DNA of 64,000 nucleotides from CAVUAN01 sp963739435 (GCA_963739435.1 CAVUAN010000005.1:124001-188000); one strand, 5' to 3'; shown: positions 1 through 9,231, counted from the first letter of the stretch. The notes: generated by a model not told the origin, from the letters alone. Numbers and translations are program-made.

Positions 1-393
1 CTCGTCGAACTCTTTGTCCGGGCACATCCCGTACACCTCCGAGGTCGAGGGGAACACGACGCGCTTGCCGTAGAGGACGGCCTGTTTGACGATGCGGAGG
101 TTCTCCTCGAAGTCGAGCTCGAAGACCGCCAGGGGGTCCTTGACGTAGAGCGACGGGTTCGCGATCGCCACGAGGGGGAGGACCACGTCGCACTTCTTGA
201 CCTGGTACTCGATCCACTCCTTGTTGATCGCGATGTCGCCCTCGAGGTAGGTGAAGCGCTTGGCGCCGAGGAAGGGCGCGATCTTGTCGCTGCCGATGTC
301 GAGACCCGAGACGGTCCAGTCGGTCGTGCCGAGGATCCGCTCGGTCAGGGCGTTGCCGATGAACCCGTTGACGCCCAGGATGAGAACCTTCAT
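1..393 (-). CDS. arnA: ArnA C-terminal-type UDP-glucuronate decarboxylase, partial
   Basis: Only the first 131 residues lie in the window; the gene runs off the left edge. The product is the NAD-dependent dehydrogenase half of ArnA, which oxidises and decarboxylates UDP-glucuronate in L-Ara4N synthesis. The Rossmann motif GVNGFIGN lies at residues 7-14. The segments GLDIGSDKI, WIEYQVKKCDVVLPLVAIA and FELDFEENLRIV follow the ArnA dehydrogenase domain closely, as does PSTSEVYGM with the catalytic-region Ser. The ATG overlaps the stop of the formyltransferase gene (ATGA), so the two halves of the usual single ArnA protein are separate but coupled genes. The neighbours arnC and arnB support the call. 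The alternative is a related UDP-glucuronate decarboxylase. Confidence 0.9.
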   Translation of the reverse strand, partial: MKVLILGVNGFIGNALTERILGTTDWTVSGLDIGSDKIAPFLGAKRFTYLEGDIAINKEWIEYQVKKCDVVLPLVAIANPSLYVKDPLAVFELDFEENLRIVKQAVLYGKRVVFPSTSEVYGMCPDKEFDE

Positions 394-1308
394 CGCGTGT
401 CCCGGAGGTTCAGCTCGAAGTCCCGACCCTGGACGACCGGGCCGCCCTCCCGCTGGAGCGAGAGGACCTCGACGTACCTGTCGTCGCCGCACGCGACGAG
501 GAGACGCCCCTCCTCGCGGCGCACCTGGCCGGGGAAGTTGTCATGCGCGCCCAGGTGCGGCAGGCGCGTCTTCCAGATGAACGTCTTGCCGCCCCCGAAG
601 ACGTTGGTGAAGGCGCCCGGAAACGGGGCCGTGACGGCGCGCACGAGGTCGTGCACGTTCTTCGCGCTCTGGGACCAGTCGATCTGGCCGTCCTCGGGGC
701 TCCGTCGGCCAAACCGCGTGGCTTTCGATTCGTCCTGCGGACGGCGCGGCGCCGTTCCCGCCTTCAGCTCCTCGATGCGCCGCTCGAGAACCCGGACGGC
801 GGCGGCGGTGACGCGCCGCTGCACCTCGAGCCCCGTGTCGTCTTCGCCGATCTCGACCGCCTCCTGGTCCACGATGTCGCCCGCGTCGGCCCGGTCCGTC
901 ATGACGTGGAGCGTCGCGCCCGTCTCGGTCTCGCCGCGGAGGACCGCCCAATTGACCGGCGCGCGGCCGCGGTACCGGGGCAGCAGCGAGCCGTGCATGT
1001 TGAAGGCCCCGAGGCGGGGCAGGCTCCAGGACCTCCGGCGGGAGCATGTGGCGAAAATAGAAGGAGAACACGAGCTCGGGCGCGGCGGCGCGGACCTTCG
1101 CCAGGAGGGCTGGGTCCTTCGGGTCGTCGACGACGACCGGCTCGACTCCGGAGTTCCTCGCCAGCTCCGCCACGCTCGGGAACCACGCCGTCTCCGTCGG
1201 CCTGTCGGCGTGCGTGGCCACGAGCACGACGTTCTCGCCGCGATCGAGGAGGCTCTTCAGACAGGCATAGCCCGTGTCCGAATAGGCGAAGACCGCAATC
1301 CGAGTCAT
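390..1308 (-). CDS. arnA: ArnA N-terminal-type UDP-L-Ara4N formyltransferase (one frameshift)
   Basis: The product should N-formylate UDP-4-amino-4-deoxy-L-arabinose using 10-formyl-tetrahydrofolate, in the cytoplasm. It starts with MTRIAVFAYSDTGY, which matches the ArnA transformylase start. The catalytic Asn and His lie in FNMHGSLLPRYRG and the Asp in DAGDIVDQ. The C-terminal half resembles the methionyl-tRNA formyltransferase C-domain. One extra C near position 1017 (gcctgcccc, between LEPA and RLGAFNMHG) breaks the frame; removing it gives about 305 residues. The start overlaps the arnC stop and the stop overlaps the decarboxylase start, both as ATGA. Most ArnA proteins fuse this domain to the decarboxylase, so the split is notable. 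The frameshift is probably a sequencing error. Confidence 0.85.
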
Positions 1309-2273
1309 CGCGCCGTCTCCCTCCGCTTCGCGCCGGTCTCCCGGTCCGCTCCGAGCCCGTAGGCCGCCCGCACGCGGAATCTCGGACGGCCGCGCACCTG
1401 CTGGTAGACCCGCCCCACGTATTCCCCGACGATGCCGAGCCCGAGCATCGCGATGCCGAGCACCGTGAAGAGAATCGCAAAGAGCGTGAAGACCCCCTCG
1501 ACCTCGGCGCCGACGATCAGGCGCCGCACGAAGAGGAAGATGCCGAAGGCGATCCCGCCGAGGGCCACGAGCGTCCCGATGAAGCTGACGAGCTGAAGCG
1601 GCACGACCGAGAAGCCGGTCATCAGGTCGAAGTTCAGGCGGATGAGCCGGTAGAGCGAGTAACCCGATTCCCCCGCCGTCCGCGGCGCGTGGGCGACCTC
1701 GATCTCGACGGGACGGCGCGCGAAGCTCTGCCCGAGCGCCGGCAGGAACGTCGAGGCCTCGTCGCACTGGTTGATCTCGTCCACGATGTCCCGAGAGTAC
1801 GCCCGCAGCATGCAGCCGAAGTCGGACAACTTCATCTGCGTGATCGCCACCGTCATCCTGTTGACGGCGAACGAGGCGGCGCGCCGGAAGAAGGAGTCCT
1901 GACGGCCCTGCCGCACGCCCCCCACGAGGTCGTACCCCTCCTCGATTTTCGCCAGCAATTTCGGGATCTCCTCGGGCGGATTCTGCAGGTCGGCGTCGAG
2001 GGTCACAGCCACGTCGCCTGTCACGTCTCGAAAACCGGCGAGGATGGCCTGGTGCTGGCCGAAGTTGTGCGAGAGGTCGAGGGCCCGGATTGTGTCGGGC
2101 CGTTTGGCGGCCCAGTCCCTCAGGATTCCCATGGAACGGTCGCGGCTGCCGTCGTTGACGAGGATGACCTCGTACGGCTCGCCCCGGCCGTCCAGCACGG
2201 CCGTCAGGCGGCGCAGAAACTCCGGCAGGTTGCCCTCCTCGTTGTACACGGGCACCACGACGGAGATCTTCAA
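1305..2273 (-). CDS. arnC: Undecaprenyl-phosphate 4-deoxy-4-formamido-L-arabinose transferase
   Basis: GT2-family inner-membrane glycosyltransferase, 322 residues, expected to move 4-formamido-L-arabinose from UDP to undecaprenyl phosphate. The N-terminal GT-A fold shows ISVVVPVYNEEGNLPEF and the metal-binding TLDADLQNPPEE. Two hydrophobic segments near the C terminus (around residues 235-262 and 270-298) are the usual ArnC/DPM-like membrane anchors. I chose TTG as start because it overlaps the arnB stop (TTGA) and begins just before the conserved LKISVVVPVYN; no ATG or GTG lies nearby in frame. Its position between arnB and the arnA halves makes ArnC more likely than a generic dolichol-phosphate-mannose synthase-like enzyme. 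Confidence 0.88.
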   Translation of the reverse strand: MKISVVVPVYNEEGNLPEFLRRLTAVLDGRGEPYEVILVNDGSRDRSMGILRDWAAKRPDTIRALDLSHNFGQHQAILAGFRDVTGDVAVTLDADLQNPPEEIPKLLAKIEEGYDLVGGVRQGRQDSFFRRAASFAVNRMTVAITQMKLSDFGCMLRAYSRDIVDEINQCDEASTFLPALGQSFARRPVEIEVAHAPRTAGESGYSLYRLIRLNFDLMTGFSVVPLQLVSFIGTLVALGGIAFGIFLFVRRLIVGAEVEGVFTLFAILFTVLGIAMLGLGIVGEYVGRVYQQVRGRPRFRVRAAYGLGADRETGAKRRETAR

Positions 2274-3433
2274 CGTCGAAACTCCGCGAGCACGTCCTGG
2301 ATCGCGGCGACCGCGTCGTCCTGGTCGGAGTCCGAGAGGCCCGGAAAGAGCGGCAGCGACACGATGCGTTCCGAGACGAAATGCGCCTCGGGGTAGTCCT
2401 CCGGCTTCCAGCCGAAACGCGAGGCGTAGTAGGAAAACTCGTGAGCGGCGGCATAGTGCAGGCCGGTCCCGATGTTGCGGGCCTTGAGCTCGTCCATGAA
2501 CTGGTCGCGGCTGATCGTCAGGCGGTCGATGTCCACGAGCGGCGTGTAGAGATGCCAGGCGTGGCGCACGGGATAGGCGACGCGCTGCGGGAGGATCAGG
2601 CCGACGCAGCCGGCGAGCTTCTCGTCGTACGCCAGAGCCAGGCGCTCGCGCTCGGCGATGAAGGCGTCGAGCCGCCGCAGCTGGTGGAGGCCGAGCGCCG
2701 CCTGGATGTCCATCATGTTGTACTTGAACCCGGGAACGGCGACGTCGTAACGCGGGCTCCCGGCCTGAGCGTGGCGCTTCCACGACTCCCTGTCCATGCC
2801 GTGGAACTTCAGGAGCGAAGCCTTCTCGAAGACGTCCTCGTCCTCGGTCACGACCATGCCGCCCTCGCCGGTCGTCATGTTCTTGTTCGGGTGAAACGAG
2901 AAGACCGAGGTCGTCGGAAACGAGCCGATCCTCCGGCCCTTGTACTCGGCGCCGACCGCGTGCGCCGCGTCCTCGAGGACCGCGATCCCTTTCCCGGCTG
3001 CCAGCTCCAGCAGCGGATCGAGATCCGCGGGCTGCCCGACGTAATGCACGGGAACGATCGCCTTTGTCTTCTTCGTCAGGCGGCGCTCGATGTCTTCGAC
3101 GCGGATGTTCAGCGTCTGGGCGTCGATGTCGGCCAGCACGGGCCTCGCGCCGCAGTGGACGATCGTGTTCAGCGTGGCGACGAACGTCATCGGCGTCGTG
3201 ATGACCTCGTCGCCCGGGCCCACGCCGAGCGCGAGCAACGCCACGTGCAGTCCGGCCGTGGCCGAGGACACCGGCACCGCGTAGCGTCCGCCGACGTATT
3301 CCGCGAAGGCAGCCGCGAAGCGCTCCACCCTGGGGCCCGTCGTGATCCAGCCGGACTTGAGTGTGGCGACGACCTCCTCGATCTCCTCGTCCCCGAGCGA
3401 GGGCCGGGCAAACGGGAGGAACGCGCTGCGCAT
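2270..3433 (-). CDS. arnB: UDP-4-amino-4-deoxy-L-arabinose--oxoglutarate aminotransferase
   Basis: DegT/DnrJ/EryC1/StrS-family PLP aminotransferase of 387 residues. In the L-Ara4N pathway it transaminates UDP-4-keto-pentose with glutamate as donor. Visible family marks are the N-terminal SGWITTGPRVERF, SSATAGLHVALLALGVGPG, EDAAHAVGAEYKGR, and the PLP-lysine motif SFHPNKNMTTGEGGM. I took the ATG at 3433 (MRSAFLPFARPSLG); a second ATG at 3445 is possible. A TAGAAT box lies 10 bases before the chosen ATG. The gene is followed, with overlapping stop and start, by arnC. The family is broad, so arnB rests partly on context. Confidence 0.88.
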   Translation of the reverse strand: MRSAFLPFARPSLGDEEIEEVVATLKSGWITTGPRVERFAAAFAEYVGGRYAVPVSSATAGLHVALLALGVGPGDEVITTPMTFVATLNTIVHCGARPVLADIDAQTLNIRVEDIERRLTKKTKAIVPVHYVGQPADLDPLLELAAGKGIAVLEDAAHAVGAEYKGRRIGSFPTTSVFSFHPNKNMTTGEGGMVVTEDEDVFEKASLLKFHGMDRESWKRHAQAGSPRYDVAVPGFKYNMMDIQAALGLHQLRRLDAFIAERERLALAYDEKLAGCVGLILPQRVAYPVRHAWHLYTPLVDIDRLTISRDQFMDELKARNIGTGLHYAAAHEFSYYASRFGWKPEDYPEAHFVSERIVSLPLFPGLSDSDQDDAVAAIQDVLAEFRR

Positions 3434-3474
3434 CGCTGACCGCATTCTAACGTCGACGCCCGGAGGCTCCAGGC

Positions 3475-4749
3475 TCACTCTCTCCTCCAGCGCACGCCGC
3501 CTTCGAAGCGCCATTCACGCGGAGGATTCCACACGCCCGCCGCGGCGCGCTGTGCCGTCACCTCGAACCGCAGGATGTCACGCCGGTAGTCGTAGGGGGA
3601 GCCGTCGCGCGCATGAACGGCCGCATCGACGCTGTAGACGCCGGGGGCGAGCGCGCACGCGGGCAGATGGAGGATGACCCGGGCGTCGCCCGCGAGCTCT
3701 CCTGAATGGAAGCCGTCCATCTCCGTGTTCGAGCCGAACACCGGCGAGCCGGAGACCGTGTTGATCGCGAACCCGAACGCGACATCGGAAATCGGCCGGC
3801 TGGCGTAAACCGCCATCTCGAGCACCGCCGCCTCGCCAGATGTCACGCGCGCCGCCGGCTTGCCCGCCGCGTCGCACAGCCGCACGCTCTCCACGGTCGC
3901 TGCTCCCGACCCGACTCGGCGCGACAGCGCCGGGTCGCCCTCCGAAGCGGTCCGCGAAGGAGGGCCCTCCAGCCTCCGCCCCTCCTCTTGCCGTGCCACG
4001 GCCTCCCGATACCGCGCCACCGTCTCCGGGGCCGGACCGTCGAAGGCCACCCTCCCGCGGTCGAGCCAGATCGCGCGGCGGCAGCGTTCGGCCACCAGGG
4101 ACAGGTCGTGCGAGACGAAGACGAGCGTGCGGCCGGCGCGCTCGAACTCGGCGAACTTCTCGAGGCAGCGGTGCGCGAAGGCTTCGTCGCCCACCGCCAG
4201 GACCTCGTCCACCAGCAGCACGTCCGGATCGCTGTGGGCCGCGATCGAAAAGCCGAGCCGCACGGCCATGCCCGAGGAGTACGTCTTGACGGGCGCGTCC
4301 AGAAACTCCGCCATCTCCGCGAAGCGCACGATGGACTCGAAGCGCGCGGCGATTTCTTTTTTTGATAAGCCCAGCAGCAGGCCGTTGATCAGGATGTTTT
4401 CCCGCCCGGAGATCTCGGGGTGGAAACCGGCCCCGAGCTCCAGCAGCGCGGCCAGACGTCCGCTGACGAAGACTTCGCCCTCGGTCGGTCTGAGGATCCC
4501 GCAGAGGAGCTTCAACAGGGTGGACTTGCCCGAGCCGTTGGCTCCGATGACGCCCACCGACTCGCCCGGGGCAACCTCGAACGAGACGCCGGTCAAGGCC
4601 CTGACCGCGTCGTCCGGCGAGAGCGCCTTGACTCCGAGCCCGGAGAGCAGCGCGCTCTTGAGCGTTCCGACCGTCTTCTTCTTTCCGTAGCGCCGGTACA
4701 GCTTCGTCACGCCGGACACTCGGACCGCCGGCTCTTCCCGAAGTCTCAC
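3475..4749 (-). CDS. wzt: Polysaccharide ABC transporter ATP-binding protein with C-terminal sugar-binding domain
   Basis: ATPase of an O-antigen or teichoic-acid-type exporter, 424 residues. The N-terminal nucleotide-binding domain has Walker A GANGSGKST, a signature YSSGMAVRL, Walker B VLLVDEVLAVGDE and the switch His in FVSHD. A C-terminal domain of about 150 residues (from about residue 275) resembles the Wzt carbohydrate-recognition domain that selects the finished glycan. The GTG start overlaps the stop of the permease gene (GTGA), which replaces any internal ATG. Together with the permease it should export undecaprenyl-linked glycan across the inner membrane. The adjacent arn genes suggest the same envelope operon. 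Confidence 0.88.
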   Translation of the reverse strand: MRLREEPAVRVSGVTKLYRRYGKKKTVGTLKSALLSGLGVKALSPDDAVRALTGVSFEVAPGESVGVIGANGSGKSTLLKLLCGILRPTEGEVFVSGRLAALLELGAGFHPEISGRENILINGLLLGLSKKEIAARFESIVRFAEMAEFLDAPVKTYSSGMAVRLGFSIAAHSDPDVLLVDEVLAVGDEAFAHRCLEKFAEFERAGRTLVFVSHDLSLVAERCRRAIWLDRGRVAFDGPAPETVARYREAVARQEEGRRLEGPPSRTASEGDPALSRRVGSGAATVESVRLCDAAGKPAARVTSGEAAVLEMAVYASRPISDVAFGFAINTVSGSPVFGSNTEMDGFHSGELAGDARVILHLPACALAPGVYSVDAAVHARDGSPYDYRRDILRFEVTAQRAAAGVWNPPREWRFEGGVRWRRE

Positions 4750-5546
4750 GCTTCCTCCGCGATCGAGTCTCTGAGGCGCTCGAAGACGGAAGCGCCCGCA
4801 ACGAGCAGCACCGCCGCGGTCCCCGCCATCCAGGCCCACTCCACAAAGGCCACCCCGCGGAAGAAGAAAGCGCTCTCGTGGACGGCGGAAAAGTAAACCG
4901 CGAAGGGATTGGCGCGCAGGAGGCCCCGGAAGCGCTCCGGGACGGCTTCGGCCGGGTAGAGGACAGGGGTCAGGAAGAAGGCCAGAGTCAGCAGGTTGGC
5001 GACGAGATCGCGCACATCCCCGAAGTGCACGGCGAGCGAAGAGACCAGCAGCGCCAGGCCGAGAACCGTCGCCGCCAGCAGGATGAGAACGAGCGGGAAC
5101 TGGAGCAGGGCGATCGAGGGCGACACGCTCCCCCGGAAGGCCGCCCACGCGATGGCCGCGCCGAGCACCGGCAGCGCCAGCGCGAGGTGCGAAAGGCGCG
5201 CCAGGACGGCGACGGCGGGAAAGACCTCGGGTGGAACCGTCGTCTTGCGCAGAAGAGGGCCGTTGGCGCGGAAGGTCTCCGAGGCGTCGATCAACGCGGC
5301 CGAGACGAAGCCCCAGACGAGCACGCCGCCGAAAAGAAAGAGGGCGTACGGCCGGATGTCGGCCCGGGGAGCAAACACGTAGCGGAAGACCGTCGCATAC
5401 ACGGCGAGCAGCAGAAGGGGATTCAAGAGCGACCAGAGGAATCCGAGCACGCCGCCGCGGTATCGGGCATTGAGCTCCCGCCGCGCGAGCGCGAAGATGA
5501 GAGCCCGCTGTCGCCACGCCCGAACAAGGGGAGTCAGGGAAAGCAT
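4746..5546 (-). CDS. wzm: Polysaccharide ABC transporter permease
   Basis: ABC-2-type inner-membrane permease, 266 residues, the usual length for Wzm/TagG proteins. The N-terminal signature ALARRELNARYRGGVLG precedes about six hydrophobic helices (for example LGFLWSLLNPLLLLAVYATV and a hydrophobic stretch near residue 90). It should form the membrane channel with the next gene, wzt. It is the first gene of the minus-strand envelope operon. A TATCC-rich, AT-rich stretch lies directly upstream: on the minus strand GATACT is 7 bases before ATG, a possible -10 box that would give a nearly leaderless mRNA. Confidence 0.9.
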   Translation of the reverse strand: MLSLTPLVRAWRQRALIFALARRELNARYRGGVLGFLWSLLNPLLLLAVYATVFRYVFAPRADIRPYALFLFGGVLVWGFVSAALIDASETFRANGPLLRKTTVPPEVFPAVAVLARLSHLALALPVLGAAIAWAAFRGSVSPSIALLQFPLVLILLAATVLGLALLVSSLAVHFGDVRDLVANLLTLAFFLTPVLYPAEAVPERFRGLLRANPFAVYFSAVHESAFFFRGVAFVEWAWMAGTAAVLLVAGASVFERLRDSIAEEA

Positions 5547-5600
5547 CCGCGAAAGTATCCGTTATTCTCGGCGCCGTGTCGTCTTCCGACGAAGAATTGG

Positions 5601-5672
5601 TTCATTGGCTCATTGATGCATTGATTCATTCGAGCTCAATCCATCAATGATTCAATTAATCAATGACTCAAT
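5601..5672. repeat. AT-rich CATTGAT-type repeat with inverted arms
   Basis: Between two divergent genes the sequence turns AT-rich and is made of 7-8-base units related to TTCATTG and CATTGAT. They run first in one orientation (5603-5632) and then as their complement (5641-5672), around a short centre. The two halves can pair as an imperfect hairpin. The right arm runs into the ATG of the AttH-like gene, so the repeat supplies the leader of that gene. Confidence 0.6.
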
Positions 5673-6759
5673 TGCTGCTGGCCGCTGCGCTTTTCCTGGG
5701 GGCCATCACCGCCGCTCGAAGCGAACCCTTGTCTTTTCCCCGCGACCACGGCTCCCATCCTTCCGAGAACATCGAATGGTGGTACTGGACCGGCCATCTT
5801 GCCGGCGAGCGGCGGCCGCGAATACGGGTTCCTGCTCGTCTTCTTTCGCCTGCGGCAATTCCACCTCGCGCACTTCGCCTGGACAGATGTCTCCGCGAAG
5901 ACATTTCGCTTCGATGAGAAAGCGCACCACGGCCTGCCCGGCATCGCGAGCGCGAAGGAGGGCGGCCTCGACGTCGTCAACGAGGACTGGTCGGCCAAGG
6001 ACTCGGGTGGTGTCCAGGTCCTGCGCGCCGGCGCAGGACGGCGAGGAGATCGCTCTCGAGCTCAGACCCGATGAAGTCTCCCGTCGTGCACGGCCCGGGA
6101 GGCATTTCGCGCAAGGGCGCGGGCGAGAACGAGTACTCCCACTACGTGTCCATCACGCGCCTGAGCGGCACGGGGCTCTCGAAAGGCGGGCGGCAAGACC
6201 GAAGCCCTTTCGGGCACGGCCTGGTTCGACCACGAATGGGGCCCGGGCGCGCTGCCGGCGGAGGCCGCCGGGTGGGACTGGTTTTCACTCGGTCTCGACG
6301 ACGGCTCGGAGCTGATGCTCTACCGCATGCGCCGCGCGGACGGATCGGCCACGGCGTCCTCTTCCGGGACATTCGTGCCCGCCCGGGGCGCGCCGCAGCA
6401 GATTTCCTGGTCGGACGTCTCGATCGAGCCGCGGGGACAATGGACGTCGCCCCGCTCGGGCGCCCGCTACCCCTCGGGCTGGAAACTCGCGGTGCGCTCG
6501 ATCGGCCTCGAGGCGACCGTCGCGCCCCTGCTCGCTGACCAGGAGCTCGTCACGAGCAAGTCGACCGACGTCACGTACTGGGAGGGAGACCTGCCGGGTC
6601 GAGGGAACCCGCGCGGGCCGCCCGATCGGCGGCCGCGCCTACGTGGAGTTGACGGGCTACAAGAACCGCGACGTCCCGGGGTTCGCGTCGAACGCGCTCC
6701 GGGACATGACGCGGAGGCGCTCTACTTGCCGGCGTTCTTCTCCCGGGTCTCCAGCGTGA
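5663..6759 (+). pseudogene. AttH/carotenoid 1,2-hydratase-like lipocalin protein, multiply frameshifted
   Basis: Read across at least five +1 shifts, the pieces give a secreted protein of about 360 residues. It has a signal peptide (MTQLLLAAALFLGAITAARS), then SFPRDHGSHPSENIEWWYWT, WFDHEWGPG and a C-terminal YVELTGY. This is the AttH / hydroxyneurosporene-synthase-like (CrtC-like) family of periplasmic lipocalin-fold proteins. Many family members sit near lipoprotein-export ABC genes; none is beside this one. The specific substrate cannot be told. Every shift goes in the same direction (one extra base), which suggests insertion errors rather than decay. The last segment runs convergently into the next minus-strand gene. 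The true C terminus is uncertain. Confidence 0.65.
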
Positions 6760-7173
6760 CCGTAAACGTGCTCGCCTTCGACAGGTTTCGGTAGACGATA
6801 ACCGAAGGAATGCTCGAGCTGTCGTGCTCGCCGACCTTCAGGTACCCGACGCTTCGTGCCGCCCGAGCCCGCTCCGAGGATGTTGCCCTGCTCGTCGAAG
6901 ATCACGACGGCGATGCCCACCTCCTGATCGGTCTTGCCGTAGTTGTCCAGGCGGATATCGGCCGACGAAGAGGACTTCCGAAGGGGGCCCATCCCACCGG
7001 CTTGCTGAACTTGAACGCGATGCGGTTCGACGACCACGCCGTCGGACTCGAGTCGGATCTGTCTGCGCGGCACTGCTGCCGTCGTAGTCGTACTTCGCCG
7101 TCACCTGGCCTGCGAACGAGCGGCGCTGCCATCGCGGCGACAGCACGCAAAGAGAGCACATCCGTCGAATCAT
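6722..7173 (-). pseudogene. Secreted hypothetical protein, paralogue of its upstream neighbour, frameshifted
   Basis: A small exported protein of unknown function, broken by about three indels. It starts MIRRMCSL after a GGAGG ribosome site. The central core reads IRLDNYGKTDQEVGIAVVIF and then GNILGAGSGGTK. It ends with VYRNLSKASTFTVTLETREK and NAGK. The neighbour at 7187-7673 has the same layout: a D-N-x-G...QEVG[IV]A core, a G-G-[TV]-K turn and VYRNL.KA...LETREK. The two therefore form a tandem duplication in one operon. I do not recognise the family. The repeated beta-strand-like pattern suggests a small all-beta domain in the periplasm. Confidence 0.55.
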
Positions 7174-7186
7174 GGTTCCTCCCTGC

Positions 7187-7673
7187 TCATTTGCCGGGCG
7201 CTGGAGTCGCCGTGGCGCGTGGGCCGGGCGTCGGCTTGGGCGGCTTCTCCCGTGTCTCGAGCGACACGATGAAGCTCGCCGCCTTCTCCAGGTTCCGGTA
7301 GACATAGTGAAAATGGACCGTGAAGTTCTCCCGTGCGCCTCCCGAGAGGTAGCCGATCTTGACGCCGCCGTTGCCGGCCGCGATCAGGTTTCTCCTCCGC
7401 GTCGAAGACGGCGATGGCGACTCCGACCTCCTGCGAGATGAAGCCGTTGTTGTCCACCCGGGCGTTCACCTGAGCCGTGGACGCCTGGAGCGGCGTGATC
7501 ATCTTCGAGCCAAGATCGAACTCGAGCTGCGAGAGAACGACCTTGCCCGCCACGACATTGACTTCCTGAAGGCCGTTGACGGGTTTCCAGTCGTACTTCT
7601 TCGTCGCCATCTCGGCCGGAAGTGCGGCAGCAATCCCCAACAGCGCAAACACCACGAATAGTTTTCGAATCAT
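7187..7673 (-). CDS. Secreted hypothetical protein, tandem paralogue (one frameshift)
   Basis: About 161 residues after removing one extra A near 7390 (gagaaac). A clear signal peptide (MIRKLFVVFALLGIAAALPA) is followed by KKYDWKPVNGLQEVNVVAGK and VDNNGFISQEVGVAIAVFDA. GGVKIGYLSGGARENFTVHF, VYRNLEKAASFIVSLETREK and a Pro-rich tail (PPKPTPGPRATATPAPGK) complete it. A strong GAGGGGG ribosome site precedes ATG. The following minus-strand gene is a paralogue that shares the QEVG and LETREK blocks. No known domain is recognised; the pattern suggests a small periplasmic beta-sandwich. The frameshift lies in a homopolymer and is probably a read error. Confidence 0.65.
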
Positions 7674-7730
7674 CCTTCACCCCCTCTTGAAAGAGCCAAC
7701 GCCTCCGGGACCCGAAACCTTCCCTCGCTA

Positions 7731-9231
7731 CTACGCAGGCGGCTGCGCGCGCAGGCGGCTGTGGCGGTAACCGTACGCCAGGTAAACGACGATGCCCGAG
7801 GACGAGCCAGCCCACGAACCGCCACCAGGACGGCTGGGGCAGGTAGTAGATGAGCCCGATGCAGGAGACGATGCCCAGAAGCGGCAGCAGCAACGGTCCG
7901 AACGGCACGCGGAACGGGCGCTCCCGTTCGGGCTCCTTGAACCGGAGCACGATGATGCCGAGGCAGATCAGGATGAAGGCGAACGACGTCCCGATGTTCG
8001 TCAGGTCGACCATCTCGTCGAGCGAGGTGAACAGTCGCCGTCACGCCGACGAGCACGCCGGTCAGGATCGTCGTCACGTGCGGCGTCCGGAACTTCGGAT
8101 GCACCTTCGCGAAGACCGGCGGCAGCAGGCCGTCGCGCGCCATCGCGAAGAAGATGCGCGGCTGGCCGAGCTGGAAGACGAGCAGCACCGCCGTGTGCGC
8201 GACGACCGACCCGAACGCGACGACCCCGACCATCCAGCCCGGCATCGCGACGTACTTCATCGCGAGCGTCAGCGGCTCGGCCTGCTCGTCGCGAAAGCGT
8301 CGCCTTCAGAGCCGGGTACGGGATCATCCCGGTGAAGACCGCGGCGACGACGACGTAGATGATCGTGCAGAGGATCGAGCGAGCCGATGATGCCGATCGG
8401 CATGTCGCGCTTGGGATTCTTGCACTCCTCGGCCACCGTCGAGACGGCGTCGAAGCCGATGTACGCGAAGAAGACGATCGCGGCGCCGGCGGCGATGCCG
8501 GCGAAGCCGTTCGGCGCGAACGGGCGTCCAGTGCTCGGGCTTGACGTACTTGACGCTGACGAGGACGAAGAAGCCGAGCACGACGAGCTTGATGGCGACC
8601 ATCCAGAAGTTGAAGTTCGCCGACTCCCGGATGCCCCAGACCAGCACGATCGTGATCGCGGCGACGATGCGACAGGCGAGCACGTTGAAGACGATCGGGA
8701 TCGCCGAAGATGTGCGGCGCCGCCGCCACGACCTGCGGCATCTTCGGTCGCGCGCCGTCGGTAGTCGATCGATGAGCCAGTCCGGCAGGCGAATGCCGAA
8801 GCCTTCGAGGAAGCGTGTTGAAGTAGTTGGCCCAGGAGATCGCCACGGCGACGTTGCCGATGGCGTACTCGAGGATCAGGTCCCAGCCGATGATCCAGGC
8901 GACGAGCTCGCCCAGCGTGGCGTAGGAGTACGTGTACGCGGAGCCGGCCACGGGGACCATCGAGGCGAACTCGGCGTAGCAGAGGGCCGTGAATCCGCAG
9001 ACGACCGCCGTCAGCGACGAAGGAGAGGATCAGCGCCGGGCCGGCGCCCGGCCGCTGCGCGTCGCCGGCCGCGGCGGTGCCGATCGTGGCGAAGATGCCG
9101 GCGCCGATGATGGCGCCCACGCCGAGCGCGACGATGTTCCAGGGGCCGAGCACGCGCTTCAACTGGTGCCCGGGCTCGTGCGTGTCGGCCACGAGCGCGT
9201 CGAGCGACTTCGTGCGGAAAAGTTGATTCAT
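7731..9231 (-). pseudogene. APC-family amino-acid permease, multiply frameshifted
   Basis: Inner-membrane amino-acid transporter of the APC superfamily (cationic amino-acid transporter type), about 500 residues when six or more indels are bridged. The N terminus reads MNQLFRTKSLDALVADT, then VGAIIGAGIFATIG, the hallmark of TM1 in this family. Later pieces include GSAYTYSYATLGELVAWIIG, FFAYIGFDAVSTVAEECKNP and FRTPHVTTILTGV, then ERPFRVPFGP. These match the usual 12-14 helix order. The start ATG overlaps the stop of the HAD gene (ATGA), suggesting co-transcription. Pieces in all three frames are conserved, so the damage is probably in the sequence assembly and not in the organism. Confidence 0.75.

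Noticed and set aside
541..2454. Minus-strand frame of 637 codons across arnC and the formyltransferase
   Set aside because: Only its middle part (MTRIAVFAYSDTGY onward) is real coding; the rest is the wrong frame of arnC and arnB, joined because no stop occurs in high-GC sequence.
5663..9231. Programmed ribosomal frameshifting in the AttH, hypothetical and permease genes
   Set aside because: There are many shifts per gene, at different motifs, with no slippery sequence and no downstream structure in common; insertion errors explain them better.
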